The notes beneath the pieces were generated by a model. It was not told where the DNA came from, made no database searches, and saw only the letters and a program-made list of their open reading frames with translations. Source: Adiantum capillus-veneris (lineage: Eukaryota; Streptophyta; Polypodiopsida; Polypodiales; Pteridaceae). Taken from it: a stretch of 64,000 nucleotides of DNA. The translations under genes and the position numbers were made by a program. Where the stretch lies: NCBI GenBank assembly GCA_014529385.2, contig CM043960.1, positions 125,084,043 to 125,148,042 of the forward strand, read 5' to 3'. This document shows, in pieces, positions 42,918-52,130 of the stretch. Numbering within the stretch: the first letter of the stretch is position 1; every line of letters begins with the position of its first letter.

Positions 42918-44360
42918 ATTCCTTGGTTCCTGGACGCACAAGACATCTACGATTAGATATTTTGAAGTTGTGCAGGTTGGTAACTTGCACGTGGGGATCA
43001 TACGGCTCCCAAAACATCAACAATCCGTTGACGTCCAAAATAATCAGTCTCTGCAAACATTTTGTAAAACAAATAAGTAGTTAGACTATAGGTTGACTTT
43101 GATATTCTTTAATATAGGTTATTATTGGAACAATCATAGGGATGTCTAGCAAGGTTCCATACTGGGTTTGCTAGCTGTCAAGGTTGTCTTCTCCAGTGTT
43201 CAAATCTTGGACCGTTTTCTCTTGTTCTTCTGCTGTTTGAGACTTTTGTGTCTCCAGTGTTGAGGGATCCATTACACCTGAATTTGCTTCTAATGAGCTA
43301 TGATCTGTTTGTGTGTCAGCAATAGGTGGAGATGAAGCAGAGGTATGCTCTGCTTGAGGGTTAGAGTGTTCTTTTTCAGCCCCTCCCTCTGCATAAACTT
43401 CATCCTTTTGAAACCCTCCAAGTGCAGAGGGGGTTTCCACATTTATATCTTTCTTAGTGCCTCCATCTGTGTGATCTTTCTTTTGTGTAGGCTTCCCCTC
43501 ATTTGGACTTTTCTCCACATCAAACTCTCCCTCTGCAGCATTCCCCATCTTGGAAGTCCCTCCCTCCTCTTGCTCCTATCCTTTCTCACCTGCCATTGTG
43601 GAATGTTTTTGTTGCAGTCCATTAGTAGTCATCATTAATTCTACAACGTGGTCATCCAACAGGGTTTGTTCTACATCCATGCTCATGGAATGTGAAATTG
43701 CAAGTAGATGTTGGATTAGGGTGGCATGGTATCGTTGCAAATACTCTATAGTGTAGTTCTCCAATGCACTCTGCAGAAGACAAAATGAAAACATAAAGGA
43801 ACTGAGACACTACTTGGTCCAAAGTGTCACAATGTTATAGTAATGCTGTGCAAAATTCATACCTTTGACATGAATGGATTTAATGCAAAGAAGCTCTATA
43901 GTATAAACTCAACATGGAGGAGGCATCTCCATCCACACGAGTTTCCATCACTCTGTAAGGGCACTGTGCATGTAGCAGTCCTTTTATGCATCTGCAAGAA
44001 GAAGGAGTTGGTATGAACCCAACACAAATACTGTCTCCATTGTCTATCACAAAAGTAAACCAATATATAGTTCTTAGTACTCACCGTCTCAATTTTGGAT
44101 GTGTTCCTTGAATTGAGTTTAGTGTCCAAACAGCTGGCTTGTCAAGTTCAATGCACACGAGGCTCTAGTGGTGGTTGCTCTTATATGGAAAAATTATGGT
44201 TGTTACTTGCAGCACTGGACAATGAGCAAGCCACTTCGAAGGGAGAAATCTGGGAATCCAATATATATATTTCTGCATGGCATTGCGGAGGCAGCTTGCT
44301 CTTTATCAAACTACAAGATAGTTTGATGTTGTTAGTCTCTAGCTTCAAGGCTGAATAAAA
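42918..44360 (-). pseudogene. Broken gene with Ulp1-protease-like and FCP1/NIF-like segments
   Basis: Read on the minus strand. An upstream segment (about 44100-44200) reads PYKSNHH, stop, SLVCIELDKPAVWTLNSIQG: the His block of a C48 (Ulp1/SENP) cysteine protease, with the Trp after His replaced by UAG and Asn in the Asp position. After a GTGAGT donor and a TTCTTCTTGCAG acceptor comes VPLQSDGNSCGWRCL (about 43930-43980), the Q...C block of the same family. Further exons follow: 43576-43783 after TCTTCTGCAG, and a polar, Gly/Glu/Thr-rich piece (43171-43548) in the same frame after one UAG. A last exon, after TTTGCAG near 43055, reads RLIILDVNGLLMFWEP and CLVRPGTKELLELG, matching the D-x-[DN]-G-x-L start and RPG motif of FCP1/NIF-type HAD phosphatases. 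It is cut by the copia LTR at 42917. Confidence 0.65.
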
Positions 44361-44689
44361 ATACCTACCACAACACTACCATAAAGCAAAGAAACAGACA
44401 ACGCATCCTACGAAACACTACAAGCTCGAAACAGTCTCAAATCATATCGGAATGACTCGAAATGGAAGGGCAAGACTCACAAGGACATATCCTATATGGC
44501 CAAACACCTAAACCCTGAAAATCATAACTGTAAGACCTCTAATCGCTATCGCGATAGACTCAAAACAACAATTTCCAAAGTGTCCGGACCTGATCTACAA
44601 AGACATCAACACAAAGATCTTCTCGCCCTGATTCTAACGACTACTTGATCATTCAGATCGGATGTCGTTTGAGGTACTTACGACCAAAT

Positions 44690-44950
44690 ATAGCTCGTAG
44701 CAGGCGGTCTCGCGATGTGGTCCTCAGCTTGCATTGCTTGCGTTGACGTGGAGAGCTCCTCGATGCCAACACGCTCCTACTCTCATATCTGCAATAATGT
44801 GATTAGTTTGCGCGACGGTGTGTGTGCGTGAAGCTCACTATTGTGTGCTGCAGAACCCACGACTGTATATTATTTGAGATAGCGTAATGTGTCCTTTACA
44901 AAGCCTTAGGTTTTAGCTTATATACCAAGCCTTCAAACCTAATGTCCGGC
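44690..44950 (-). promoter_or_regulatory. Putative pol II promoter and first exon of the Ulp1/FCP1-like gene
   Basis: TATATAA (minus strand; plus 44918-44924) lies in AGGCTTGGTATATAAGCTAAA. Downstream, an acceptor ATTATTGCAG (about 44795-44805) and a consensus donor GTCGTAAGTA (about 44685-44700) would delimit a small exon of about 110 bp. No peptide of known family can be read from it. The arrangement fits a host-type spliced gene running leftward. Confidence 0.4.
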
Positions 44951-45151
44951 CAAATGACCTGAATTGTCCCTAGGCTTCTACAGAGCTTAATTACAAGAAA
45001 CTGAGTTGGCTTTACTCATTATACAAGCATTTGCGGCCAAAATACAAGTGCCAACTTAAAATATGAGGTTCCCGTAAACATTACAAAAGTGGCTGTAATG
45101 GCTCAAAATAATAATAACGGGATATTCGATGGCGTCCATGAACTCGTATCT

Positions 45152-45895
45152 TCATGTTGCAGCATCCATCTTCATCTTCATTACTTCATCACCATCTTCA
45201 TGTGGAATCTTTACAGAATCTTTGAGGAATCTTAATGAAATCTTTATGGAAATGTTGTTGAAAGGGAGTCCTTTCAACACATGTGCTACCTTTTCCTTCT
45301 CTTTCAGTTCATTTAATTCTTCTGCATGCCAATTTTCTTGTTCAGCCCTAGCCCTGGTATTCACATCATGGGTGACTTCTACAATCTTCACCGCCTCTGG
45401 CTTTGATGGAGGAATAAGAAAAATTTCTTTCATTTTATTATCTATAAATTTGTTGGTCTGGAGAAGCTTATCATATCTCCACCTTACCCTTTTCAGAGTT
45501 TCACTATCTTTGTCCATAATTGTTACCCTGTGTGCATGTGCTGCAACTATTGTAATGTCATGGAAATATTCCAGTAAAAAATCCTTTACTGCCTCTTGTA
45601 GTGCTAGCAGTGCAATAGGTTTCCACCTCATGGTACCAAAACATGCTTCCTCACATATTGACCTGACTAGTCTTTGGAATGGAAGCTTTGGAACTAGAAG
45701 CTCAATACATTTTTGAGCCTTCTTGATTTCCTTAAACAGTTTGATATGTCTTTGAAGCCTATTCATCCTTGGAGCTTTCAAGGTTTTCATGGGCTTCCCT
45801 GGTCTTGTGTTTTTACTAGTAGATCTTCCTCCTACTTTAGCAACCAAACCTGGTCCTTTTCTTGCCTTCCTTGCAGTCGCCTTTGTTCTTGTCAT
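45152..45895 (-). CDS. Divergent histone H3 (CENH3-like) with C-terminal extension
   Basis: This is an intact 247-codon intronless ORF. The N-terminal tail MTRTKATARKARKGPG mirrors the H3 tail: the T3, K4, T6, R8 and K9 positions are kept, S10 is Ala. The histone fold spans about residues 52-144: IELLVPKLPFQRLVRSI (alpha-1), loop 1 with MRW, ALLALQEAVKDFLLEYF (alpha-2), IVAAHAHRVTIMDKD (loop 2 and alpha-3). Loop 1 is one residue longer than in canonical H3, and the VRSI...RW pattern recalls plant CENH3. Residues 145-247 are an extension absent from H3 proteins, with a Glu/Lys-rich probable coiled coil (ARAEQENWHAEELNELKEKEK). The start is supported by the tail match. It lies upstream of, and on the same strand as, the Ulp1/FCP1-like gene. 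Confidence 0.85.
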   Translation of the reverse strand: MTRTKATARKARKGPGLVAKVGGRSTSKNTRPGKPMKTLKAPRMNRLQRHIKLFKEIKKAQKCIELLVPKLPFQRLVRSICEEACFGTMRWKPIALLALQEAVKDFLLEYFHDITIVAAHAHRVTIMDKDSETLKRVRWRYDKLLQTNKFIDNKMKEIFLIPPSKPEAVKIVEVTHDVNTRARAEQENWHAEELNELKEKEKVAHVLKGLPFNNISIKISLRFLKDSVKIPHEDGDEVMKMKMDAAT

Positions 45896-45899
45896 TTAA

Positions 45900-46195
45900 C
45901 TGTAAGCCAATGTATCTCTCTCTCTCTCTCTCTCTCTAACAATCTCTCGCTCTATCTCCCTCTAAATGCCCATAAGATTGCACACTATGGTGCGGGGGTC
46001 TCTCTCTCTCTAATAATCTCTCTCTAACTCCCTCTAACTGTCTATATAAATGCACAAAAACTCTCTCTCTCTCTCTCTAACAATCTCTCTCTCTATCTAT
46101 CTCCCTCTATATGTCCATAAGATTGCACACTATGGCGCACGAGTATGATTTTGAGGCTGCTAGAATGAAATCCGCATGCCAATGTGCACACATGA

Positions 46196-46229
<34 letters not shown>

Positions 46230-46230
46230 C
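45900..46230. repeat. CT microsatellites with repeated spacer units
   Basis: (CT)n tracts (45915-45937, 46007-46020, 46061-46078, 46197-46230) alternate with unique spacers. The spacer reading CCATAAGATTGCACACTATG occurs at about 45969-45990, 46115-46135 and, beyond LINE-A, 47110-47130. The longer form (46081-46196) is about 90% identical to 47081-47192. Another spacer (46011-46060, CTGTCTATATAAATGCAC) recurs at 57524-57580 before LINE-C. Confidence 0.85.
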
Positions 46231-47040
46231 AAGTTAAGACACAAACACCATATATGCTCCTACTTCTTGAGTCGGGATCTCTTCCAATTGAGGTTATGGG
46301 CATGGAAAGGGTTGTGGAGTACATGATAAAGATGCGTCAAAACCCCTCACATCGACTTCCTACAATTGCATGGAAAGCAAGCAAAAAAGTTCAAAAGACG
46401 CATAAAAGCAAGATCTTGAGCACGGGATGGATGCAAGACATAAAGAAGTGGTTTGGGAGATGGGATGCATTACACTTGCTACATGATGCTTCAATTGACT
46501 CTCAAGTGAATGAAGCTTTTCTACAACGCCAATGTATTACGGCTTGGGAGAAATCCGGTGGGTCACGCTTCATACATTACACCACCTATATTGCCCCCAA
46601 CTACAAAACCATGTTCTTCGCTGAGAGAGGAAACCGTACTCACACTTACATGCTTGAGCCTATTCCCTTGTCCGTGATACGCACTATCGCAGCAATTCGG
46701 CTTAGCTCCCATTTCCTTCGATGCGAGATAGGGCGTTGGGGCAATGGAGAAGAGTCAAATCGATTGTGCACATTATGCTCACTGCAAGTTCGAGAGTCTG
46801 AGTACCACACACTATTAGAGTGCTCAGATTTTGATCACATCCGAACTTGCTTCTCTCACATTTTCAGCCATAACTTAGACCTACACACTTTCCTCTCCCA
46901 GCCAAAGTGTGGGCTCTCCATTGCGACTCTCATCACTACAATTTTGGAGCATCGAGAGTCACTCATCAGCCGTACACATACTACATCACATGTAACTTTG
47001 GTCCCATAGGTCATATTTGACCTCCGAGGACGATAATAAA
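46230..47040 (+). mobile_element. LINE-A, 5'-truncated non-LTR element
   Basis: This is the last about 260 codons of a LINE polyprotein (to 47009): VKTQTPYMLLLLESGSLPIE, then a Trp-rich helical region and a C-terminal Cys/His motif CTLCSLQVRESEYHTLLEC (zf-RVT-like CxxC...H...C). The frame is open to its natural end, HVTLVP. The 3' UTR ends in GGTCATATTTGACCTCCGAG and GACGATAATAAA, then (ATCT)5 and (CT)n. The 5' truncation point coincides with the end of a (CT)n tract. Confidence 0.85.
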
Positions 47041-47079
47041 ATCTATCTATCTATCTATCTCTCTCTCTCTCTCTCTCTA
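47041..47079. repeat. (ATCT)n(CT)n tail of LINE-A
   Basis: Five ATCT units merge into a CT tract. LINE-B carries an equivalent (TATC)n tail at 57503-57523, so the tetranucleotide is a property of the LINE family's 3' end. Confidence 0.85.
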
Positions 47080-47189
47080 GCAATCTATCGCTCTATCTCC
47101 CTCTAAATTTCCATAAGATTGCACACTATGGTGCATGGGTATGGTTTTGAGGCCGCTAGAATGAAATCCGTGCACCAATGTGCACACAT

Positions 47190-47192
<3 letters not shown>

Positions 47193-47248
<56 letters not shown>
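47193..47248. repeat. (CT)n microsatellite before LINE-B
   Basis: About 28 CT units. LINE-B begins immediately after it. Confidence 0.97.
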
Positions 47249-47252
<4 letters not shown>

Positions 47253-47389
47253 CAAAGAGCACGAAGCCCTCTACGCATTGATGTAAAGAAAAAAAATTTC
47301 TGAGCAATGGAAGGCTTTGCTATAACAGCATCTCATAACTGAAAAAACTGTCAAAACTTTGCATTTTTGTTGCCGACTTGAAGGCAATG

Positions 47390-48299
47390 TCGGACAAAAC
47401 TCGCAAGGGTGGAAAATCCACACTCGCCATGGAGAATGATGCAAAATATCCAAGGAATTTGGATGCTAATCCAACCACATCGTCTACAACAACGGAAGCA
47501 ATGATCATGGCTTATTTGATCTCATTACAAGAAACCGTCAACAAGCAAGGTGAAGAGTTGTGCGCACTTGCAATGGAGAATGGTACTTTAAGAGTTCTTG
47601 TTGTGGAGAATGAGCACCTCAAGAAGGTTCTTGAAATTCAAACAACACGCTTGGTTCATCTTGAGAATTAAGTTCAAGAATGTAAGCGCTCTCTTATGGA
47701 CATGAATGTAATGAAAGAGCACTTGAGCAAAGTTGAGAGTGATCATGTATTGAAAGAGGAAACGATAGATACAATACACCATGATGTATGTGAGATGAGA
47801 AATGCATCCAAATCATGGGCTGATATATATAAGGATAGTGTGGTTTCTACATCTCCTATCATGCAAGCCATGGTCCAAGCAAAGAATGTAGAGAATGTGG
47901 ACACTCAAGAATTGCAAGAACGGGGTCATTTGTGGAATCAAGGAGGAAAGCATGGAAACACCCCAATCTCTTGCAGTTGCTATTGAAGAGTTTTTTGCTA
48001 CACACTTTGGTATGTCTTGAATCATGGCTTATGGTGAACATGGAGTTGGAAAACAAGGAGTCCCTCACTCGGGAGAAAGACCTATTGTATGTACCATGAC
48101 TGATGAGGTAAAGGGAAAGATCATCCTTGACAATAGTTGGATCTACCTCAAAGGAATGGGTTGTGATGTATATGAGGATCGCACTCTTATGAAACAAAAT
48201 GTACGTCGCAAATCATATGAGGAAAGAACCAAGAAGGTCAAGGTGTCATCTCAAGAAGAAAAGTCACTTGAGGAGGATGCAAGTCCTCCCAACAAATAG
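47390..48299 (+). pseudogene. LINE-B ORF1 (coiled-coil nucleic-acid-binding type)
   Basis: A frame from about 47390 (MSDKTRKGGKSTLAMEND) has a leucine/glutamate-rich helical stretch (LVVENEHLKKVLEIQ). One UAA (47669) separates it from an in-frame continuation (47696-47986) that is also coiled-coil-like. After a frameshift, 48024-48299 reads DEVKGKIILDNSWIYLKG and YEDRTLMKQNVRRK, resembling the C-terminal RNA-binding part of LINE ORF1 proteins (inference). No CCHC knuckle is seen. Confidence 0.6.
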
Positions 48300-48314
48300 G
48301 GACACATGATCTAT

Positions 48315-49170
48315 GAGACCAACTCATGCTTGTGAGCGAATAAGCTTTTGGAATTGTAACGGCTATCCATGGAATGCGGAAATTGGCATTGATGAGCTTT
48401 CCAATGACTCTGATGTGATAGTTCTTGTCGAAACATAGGAGCATGATGCGCAACGAATTCTTGGATTTGACAAATATGATGTGCATTCTTTGATGTGGAC
48501 CAAAAACACAAAGCAACGTAGAGGCCAAGGAGGCGTAGCATGTATGATAAAAAAGGGTTTGAAAGATGTTTCCATTGTCAAAGAAGATAAGGATAAATGC
48601 TACTTATGGCTGAAAATCAGCCCACCCAATGGTCAAGTCATATTTGTGGTTGGTTGCTACATTCTTCACTATGACTCCAACTTTTATGCATGTTTGGATA
48701 TGGATAGAGATCAGCCCTTTGTTGAACTAAAGGAAGACATTGCTCATTACAAGGACCAAGGTGAAGTCATTGTCTTTGGAGACATGAATGCTTGCACAAA
48801 TACGTTACAACACGACACACAACAAGTTGACATGCCGCATGTTTCAAGAAGAATGGATGACTCATACATGTATAATCGAAGTTCTAATGATGCAAAAGAA
48901 TTGGATCACTATGGAAAGTCACTTCTACATATGTGTAATAGTACCGGAATGCTCATTGCAAATGGTGTATCTTTATGGTAAGGCACCAATGACTTTACAT
49001 GTAGAAAGCACAATGGTGATAGTGTGATCGACTATATGTTGTTTTCGGAAGCCACTCTAGAATGCATACAAAGCTTTATACTTGGTGAATGGAATCCGGA
49101 ACCCTATCATAGGATGCTATGTATTGACCTCAAGTGTGGTAAAAGACCCGAGCATGTAGCCTCCAATCAT
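48315..49170 (+). pseudogene. LINE-B APE-type endonuclease
   Basis: Motifs in order: FWNCNGYPWN (metal-binding Asn), VIVLVET followed by UAG where LINE-D keeps a Trp codon, RGQGGVACMI, VIVFGDMNAC (Asp/Asn pair), DSVIDYMLFS and a final YHRMLCIDL (usually DHR). The endonuclease would nick target DNA to prime reverse transcription. The nonsense codon and a stop after GVSLW (about 48980) inactivate it. Confidence 0.82.
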
Positions 49171-49418
49171 GATGTTTGTACCTACATCTAGACTTCAAAC
49201 GAGCACTTATATATGTTGATATGGTGGACCAAATGTTAAGCATGACAGAGCATCAATAGAGCTCAACATTAGAATGCAAGTGAAAAGTTTTCAAAGAAGT
49301 AATTTTCTCTTGTGCGAGGGAATGCTTTTCAGTGAAACATATGTCTTGCAAAAGATCTAAGAAGGGTAGCACCAAGAAGAAATGGTTCGACATGGAATGT
49401 AGTCAAGCCTGAAAACAC

Positions 49419-50062
49419 TTGCTAAGGTTGGATGCAAGCAAAGACAAGGAAAGTTACTTGGAACATTCACACACATACAAAGCACTTGTTCAAGAAAAGA
49501 GCAGAAGGTGGGAAGTCAAAAAACAACTTCTTTTAGTGCAAGAGAAAGCACAGGCATGTGGCAAGTTTTGGCAAAATCTAAAAGGCAAGCGTGTTGAGAG
49601 CTTTGGTGACTTGACTCTTGAGGATATGTATATGCATTGCAAAAACTTCTTTGAGAAACCCAATTTTGATAAGATGGAGTGTTGCAGATCCCTTCCATTT
49701 ATGCTTCCCTTCTTTACCATTGAAGATGTATGTTGCGTGCTTGAGAAACTTGCTACCCGCAAGGCAGGGGACCTTCAAGGTTTCAAGGCTGAAATGATTA
49801 AATGGACAAGCAAGAAAACATGATATTGGATATGTGATATGTTTAACCTTGCACTTCAGCATGGCATGCGTCATGATTGGAGTGAAAATTGGATCAAAAC
49901 TTTGCACAAAGGAGGAGATGTAAACAATGTGAACAACTATCGCACTGTAATGGTTCATTCTTTGATGGCAAAGTTATTTGGATGTATCATGGAGATAAAG
50001 ATAAGTGAATAGGCTGAAAGAACAGAAAGCGTGCGCTAGGCCAAGCAGGTTTTTGAAACCAT
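49419..50062 (+). pseudogene. LINE-B reverse transcriptase, N-terminal part
   Basis: It matches the LINE-C and LINE-D frames: KALVQEKSRRWEVKKQL, FFTIEDVCCVLEKLATRKAG, MFNLALQHGMRHDW, IKTLHKGGDVNNVNNYRTV and LMAKLFGCIMEIK. Stops occur at SKKT (49821) and EIKISE (about 50010). It is cut by CACTA DNA just after the conserved GQAG-like position. Confidence 0.85.
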
Positions 50063-50094
50063 CACTACAACAAAAAATGTGTTATAGACGCAGA

Positions 50095-50195
50095 TATCGA
50101 CGCGGCCCGTCGCTATGCGCATCATTGTGAAACTAGTCGCTATTAGCGACGTGCATAGCGACGCGGATAGCGACGCACATAGCGACGACCATAGC
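50095..50195. repeat. CACTA left subterminal repeats
   Basis: Repeated ATAGCGACG-type units in both orientations (for example TAGCGACGTGCATAGCGACG). Matching units sit at 55665-55810 on the other side. Subterminal repeats bind the accessory transposase in En/Spm elements. Confidence 0.85.
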
Positions 50196-50206
50196 AGAAA
50201 AAATTT

Positions 50207-50294
50207 TTCTTGGGCAGAGGGTAGGTAGCCTGGCCTGTGCCCAGTTAAAAGATGGACATAACCACAGCCAGACTTCCTGCCCTCTGCCCAAGAA
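50207..50294. repeat. Hairpin-forming inverted repeat in CACTA
   Basis: TTCTTGGGCAGAGGGTAGG at 50207 is mirrored by a reverse complement ending at 50294, with arms of about 30 bp and a loop of about 28 bp. It lies just inside the subterminal repeats. Confidence 0.85.
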
Positions 50295-50474
50295 AGCGAG
50301 TAGCACCAAAATATCAACCATGCTCCCGCGGGCAAAAATTTCGGCAGAGTTCTCTTTGTTTTTACATAAACTTTTCAAAAAAAACCATATCATGTATATG
50401 CCTCCTACATGCTATCCATGTAGGATCTCACATGAGATTTAAGGCCAATGAAAGACAACCGTACCAACTGAAAA

Positions 50475-50690
50475 TCATAGCCATAACTTAAAAGCATAAC
50501 CATAACGAACCATAACCATAACTTAAAACCATAACCGGCTATAGCCACTTTGATCAAAACCATAATGCAGATAACCATAACCATAAACAAAATTAACAAT
50601 AACCATAAGCATAACCAGAAAGAGAAACAATAACTGTCTATACAATGACAATGACAATAATCATAACCATAAGGGAAACAATAACTGTCT
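50475..50690. repeat. Degenerate (ATAACC)n simple repeat
   Basis: ATAACC/CATAAC units recur many times with interruptions. The unit is not the plant telomere repeat CCCTAAA. No gene is visible in 50300-51090. Confidence 0.8.
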
Positions 50691-51097
50691 GAACACTAAC
50701 TGTTTGTACAAAAAAGAGACACAGAAGCGTGTCTGTGTCTCACAAAGCATATAGATGAAATCTGGTCCACTAATGACTAGGCGTCGCAACCTGCACATAG
50801 GACAACTCACAAAATTAGTATTGATATTACTTCACATATACTGACTTAATTAAATCAACTCACACATATTAACGTCTCACCTCAAGCGATCAGCGAGACT
50901 GTAAGGCCTCCCAGTCTACAGGCTCTCCTGAAGCTTCAAGATCATTCAGTACTTCATAGATACCTCTGCGATATCCATCTGACTCCTCCTCGCGTGATGG
51001 AGCTCGATGCATCGCAAGATTCTGCGTTTATACAAAATCAAAGTAATAAGAATACATGATTCATCGCGTTTTAAAAAACGCCATAGTTAAGATTGGA

Positions 51098-52038
51098 TTA
51101 GAAACTCACAAACTCATAGCAAAAGGTGTCGAAGCCTCCACTCCCAAGATGAGATGTCCCCCTAGTCATCCGTCGTACCTGCGCGGCCTCACGTTGCTGT
51201 CTGAACCGCGTGGCCGCTGTCCGCTCATCCTCCCTAATCTGCAGCCACGTCTCGTGTGGGATGCCCGAAGGCTTCGGTGATCCGGTCCTGAAAGCCTTCC
51301 GAGCTACATCTCGTCGATGTTTGATGGTGTCCAATGCAACACCCTTGATCCACCGCGCCGAAACAACGAAAGAACCCGGAGCAGGCTGGTACTCTCTCAG
51401 GATGGTCTCCACTATGTAAGTGACTTTTTCCTTTTCTTCTTGATCCCAAGACGTCAGAATGCTGGTCAAAAACTACAGCTCCACGAGCTGGCAAATCCGC
51501 TGTCGCATCTCAGTCCCGACTCTATCCATGTCAACAGAACCATCTCCCCATATAGTATAGAGCTTGGAGGCAGTAGGATCGTGTGCCCCCCAAGGTGTCC
51601 GAGGTGTGCCAAGAGGTCTGTCGAGAGGTGTGCTTGGGTAAGACGGGGGTCATGAGCGAGGAGGGGTCAAAGCATTTGTGGACCCTCCTCCACAGCAACC
51701 ACCACCTCCACCTGACGATCGTCGAGATCGGTGAGTGCGCCTGTGCTGCAGAGATGAGGACATACCCGCCTCTGCCCCACCCTTAGGTGTCGAAGCGGCC
51801 GTGATGGGAGAAGAAGGTGTCGTACCCATAGGCGTCCTAAACCCCATAGGCATCCCCCCCTAGGCGTCGGACCCTCGAGGGTGAAGCCCGAAGGCGTAGT
51901 ACCCGTGCCTCTAGCTACCCAGTACTGAGAAGCCTCTGCCATCTGAGCAGGCGTCATCTGTGTAACGAAGCCCATGAATGCATCTGCACTCATGGAAGCG
52001 GGATCTGGAATCTCGTCTACCATACTAAAGTCTTGCAC
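51098..52038 (-). pseudogene. CACTA accessory protein, Transposase_24-like
   Basis: A proximal frame (51667-52038) has a polar start (MQDFSMVDEIPDPASM) and a region rich in Gly, Pro and Arg. A distal frame (51098-51469) reads EYQPAPGSFVVSARWIKG, PHETWLQIREDERTAATRFR and MTRGTSHLGSGGF, the pattern of the Ptta/En/Spm transposase family (P..W..L....R....A...R.NR....H..G). The two parts are in different frames. In active elements this ORF encodes the TnpA-like protein that binds subterminal repeats. Confidence 0.7.
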
Positions 52039-52130
52039 AAAGAAAGTAAAATAAAGCGCCAGAACACAGTTGTTTAAATTAACTTTAAGCTTAACTTTAA
52101 ATCAAAGTCTTCACACAAACACTTACAGGC

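Larger units (their letters stand above)
47249..50062 (+). mobile_element. LINE-B, 5' part (UTR, ORF1, endonuclease, RT start)
   Basis: This is the most complete LINE copy in the window. It starts after a (CT)n tract, has a short 5' UTR, ORF1, then ORF2 with an APE-type endonuclease and the beginning of RT, where the CACTA transposon interrupts it at 50063. It resumes at 55837 and ends near 57500. Stops and frame changes show both ORFs are dead. Confidence 0.88.

Noticed and set aside
45129-45716. 195-codon plus-strand ORF
   Set aside because: It is the antisense shadow of the histone H3-like ORF; the minus-strand frame has the family match.
50475-50690. Possible interstitial telomeric repeat
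   Set aside because: The unit is ATAACC-like, irregular, and not the plant telomere motif CCCTAAA.
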